DNA of 64,000 nucleotides from Kuafuiihalomonas sp039024635 (GTDB lineage: Bacteria > Myxococcota > Kuafuiibacteriia > Kuafuiibacteriales > Kuafuiibacteriaceae), in the NCBI GenBank assembly GCA_039024635.1, contig JBCCQA010000027.1:11563-75562 (forward strand). The letters run 5' to 3'. This document shows, piece by piece, positions 63,281-64,000 of the stretch. The position numbers were made by a program, and so were the translations under genes. The notes under the pieces are model-generated. The model was given only the letters and a program-made list of their open reading frames with translations. It did not search any database and was not told the DNA's origin. Position 1 is the first letter of the stretch. Each line of letters starts with the position of its first letter.

Positions 63281-63785
63281 GGCCGAAGACATCCGCCGCC
63301 ACCTGCAGGCCGCGGCAGGGAGCGCCCGAAGGGTCTTCGAGGTGCTACAGCAGGTCCAGGCCTTCGTGAGGGAGGCCCCTGAGGACAACAAGCCTCGGCT
63401 CCTGGCCGAGCTCATCGTTCTTCAAGAGTCCCTCCAGAACGGACTGAACCATGCGGGGCTCATGATCGCCTACGCCCAGGGGGCCCCAGCTCGGACGGCA
63501 TTCTTCGCCCGCACCAAGGATACGCTCAAGAACGCCGCGGCCAGCTGGCGCCTGCAGGACATCATTCCCGTCATGGCCGCTACGGCGAGCATGGTCGCCG
63601 AGTCCCTGGAGGGGGTCGCCGAACTCGATCCCTTCGGACCCATCGAGGGCGCCCCCAGCAAGCCAGGGCCCGTGCAGACGGCCCGCTACGCCCGAGCCCA
63701 TCTGGACAGCCTCCTCGTCAACCTTACCGAGCGCGCGAACCGAGCTTTCCAGCGGAAAATCTCTTCAAAAGCGAAGCCATCGTAG
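63267..63785 (+). CDS. small helical hypothetical protein
   Basis: The ATG at 63267 lies inside the end of the TPR gene and gives 172 residues. It is soluble, helical, with no signal peptide (MTPTEAEDIRRHLQAAAGSA). It has ALIVLQESLQNGLNH-like helices and an Arg/Lys-rich C-terminus (FQRKISSKAKPS). No family is recognised. The overlap suggests co-expression with the TPR protein. Confidence 0.7.
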   Translation: MTPTEAEDIRRHLQAAAGSARRVFEVLQQVQAFVREAPEDNKPRLLAELIVLQESLQNGLNHAGLMIAYAQGAPARTAFFARTKDTLKNAAASWRLQDIIPVMAATASMVAESLEGVAELDPFGPIEGAPSKPGPVQTARYARAHLDSLLVNLTERANRAFQRKISSKAKPS

Positions 63786-63885
63786 GGCGTCAGGCCTTGG
63801 TCAGAGGTCCTGATAAGACTTCGATGAAACCGGATGCGACTGGCTTCGGCCTCCGGTCACGGTAGCGCGGCAGCGCTACGTAGAA

Positions 63886-64000
63886 GGGTGGCGGGGGGGG
63901 GGGCCGCCGCCCCGCCGAAAGGACCGACGACAACCAAAAACCCCCCCCCACGGGGGGGGTCAACCGGGGGGGGTGGGCCGCGGGGGGGGCCGCCCGGACC
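63886..64000. other. homopolymer-rich low-complexity end, probable assembly artefact
   Basis: The last ~115 bases contain runs of G or C (a G run of more than 10 near 63892, further G or C runs of 7-10 at several places) unlike the rest of the window, with no gene-like composition. This looks like consensus noise at a contig end rather than biological sequence. The 100 bases before it (63786-63885) look normal but hold no gene I can support. Confidence 0.6.

Overview
The window is about 64 kb of GC-rich DNA (roughly 60-65% GC by eye), densely coding, with many 1-11 bp gene overlaps (mostly the 4-bp ATGA, GTGA and TTGA type). It looks like a chromosomal segment of a Myxococcota-type (deltaproteobacterial) organism. 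The evidence is one protein ending in a MYXO-CTERM-like tail, many secreted lipoproteins (often with a CGE/CGD sequence at the lipobox cysteine), thrombospondin type 3 and FG-GAP repeat proteins, a Hanks-type kinase, a PEGA protein, and a locus resembling the Glt/Nfs envelope machinery of Myxococcus. This assignment is inference; no rRNA or other marker gene is present. I saw no tRNA, rRNA, CRISPR array, insertion sequence or phage gene.

Layout. 1-10.6 kb is mixed housekeeping: a truncated SLC12-type transporter, a beta-helix protein, a PEGA membrane protein, a thioredoxin/MsrA-like fusion, dtd, pabA/trpG, fur, an MltF-like lytic transglycosylase with two solute-binding domains, a secreted hypothetical, pyrophosphatase and a Ser/Thr kinase. 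10.7-17.7 kb is a translationally coupled five-gene unit: class A PBP, NAGPA-type phosphodiester glycosidase, a secreted hypothetical, a short peptide-binding-protein-like protein and an NtrY-like histidine kinase. 17.7-23.3 kb (minus) holds gyrA with a small unknown gene and phoD downstream, plus a DUF4124 coiled-coil protein. 23.3-27.7 kb (plus) holds xseA-xseB-tlyA, then ldcA and a beta-lactamase-fold hydrolase.

27.7-48 kb is rich in surface and secreted proteins: a CARDB/SPD-2/vWA-like lipoprotein; an eight-gene minus-strand operon (38.6 to 29.7 kb) with a TPR protein, two Cys-rich FG-GAP lipoproteins, a SPOR protein, a catalytically degenerate RmlD-like/cupin-like fusion, a small envelope protein and an ECF sigma factor with its probable membrane regulator; an EB-like Cys-rich lipoprotein; and a second minus-strand unit with two paralogous vWA plus thrombospondin-3 lipoproteins, a PPC-domain lipoprotein, a small lipoprotein and the MYXO-CTERM-like thrombospondin-3 protein.

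47.9-58.9 kb (plus) is the most interesting part: an eight-gene operon with an FHA/transmembrane/Pro-Glu-rich/AgmX-PglI-C protein, two tandem outer-membrane beta-barrels, two large periplasmic TPR-type proteins and two lipoproteins. This gene set and order recall the gltG/A/B/C/D and nfs genes of myxobacterial gliding and spore-coat assembly. 60.6-63.8 kb adds a coiled-coil lipoprotein, a 661-residue TPR protein and a small protein. The last ~115 bases are homopolymer-rich and look like an assembly artefact at a contig end.

Two themes recur at the DNA level. First, genes that begin transcription units often have a TAnnnT-like hexamer only 5-9 bases before the start codon and no clear Shine-Dalgarno, suggesting leaderless mRNAs. 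Second, several strong hairpins without U-tracts lie between or just upstream of genes.
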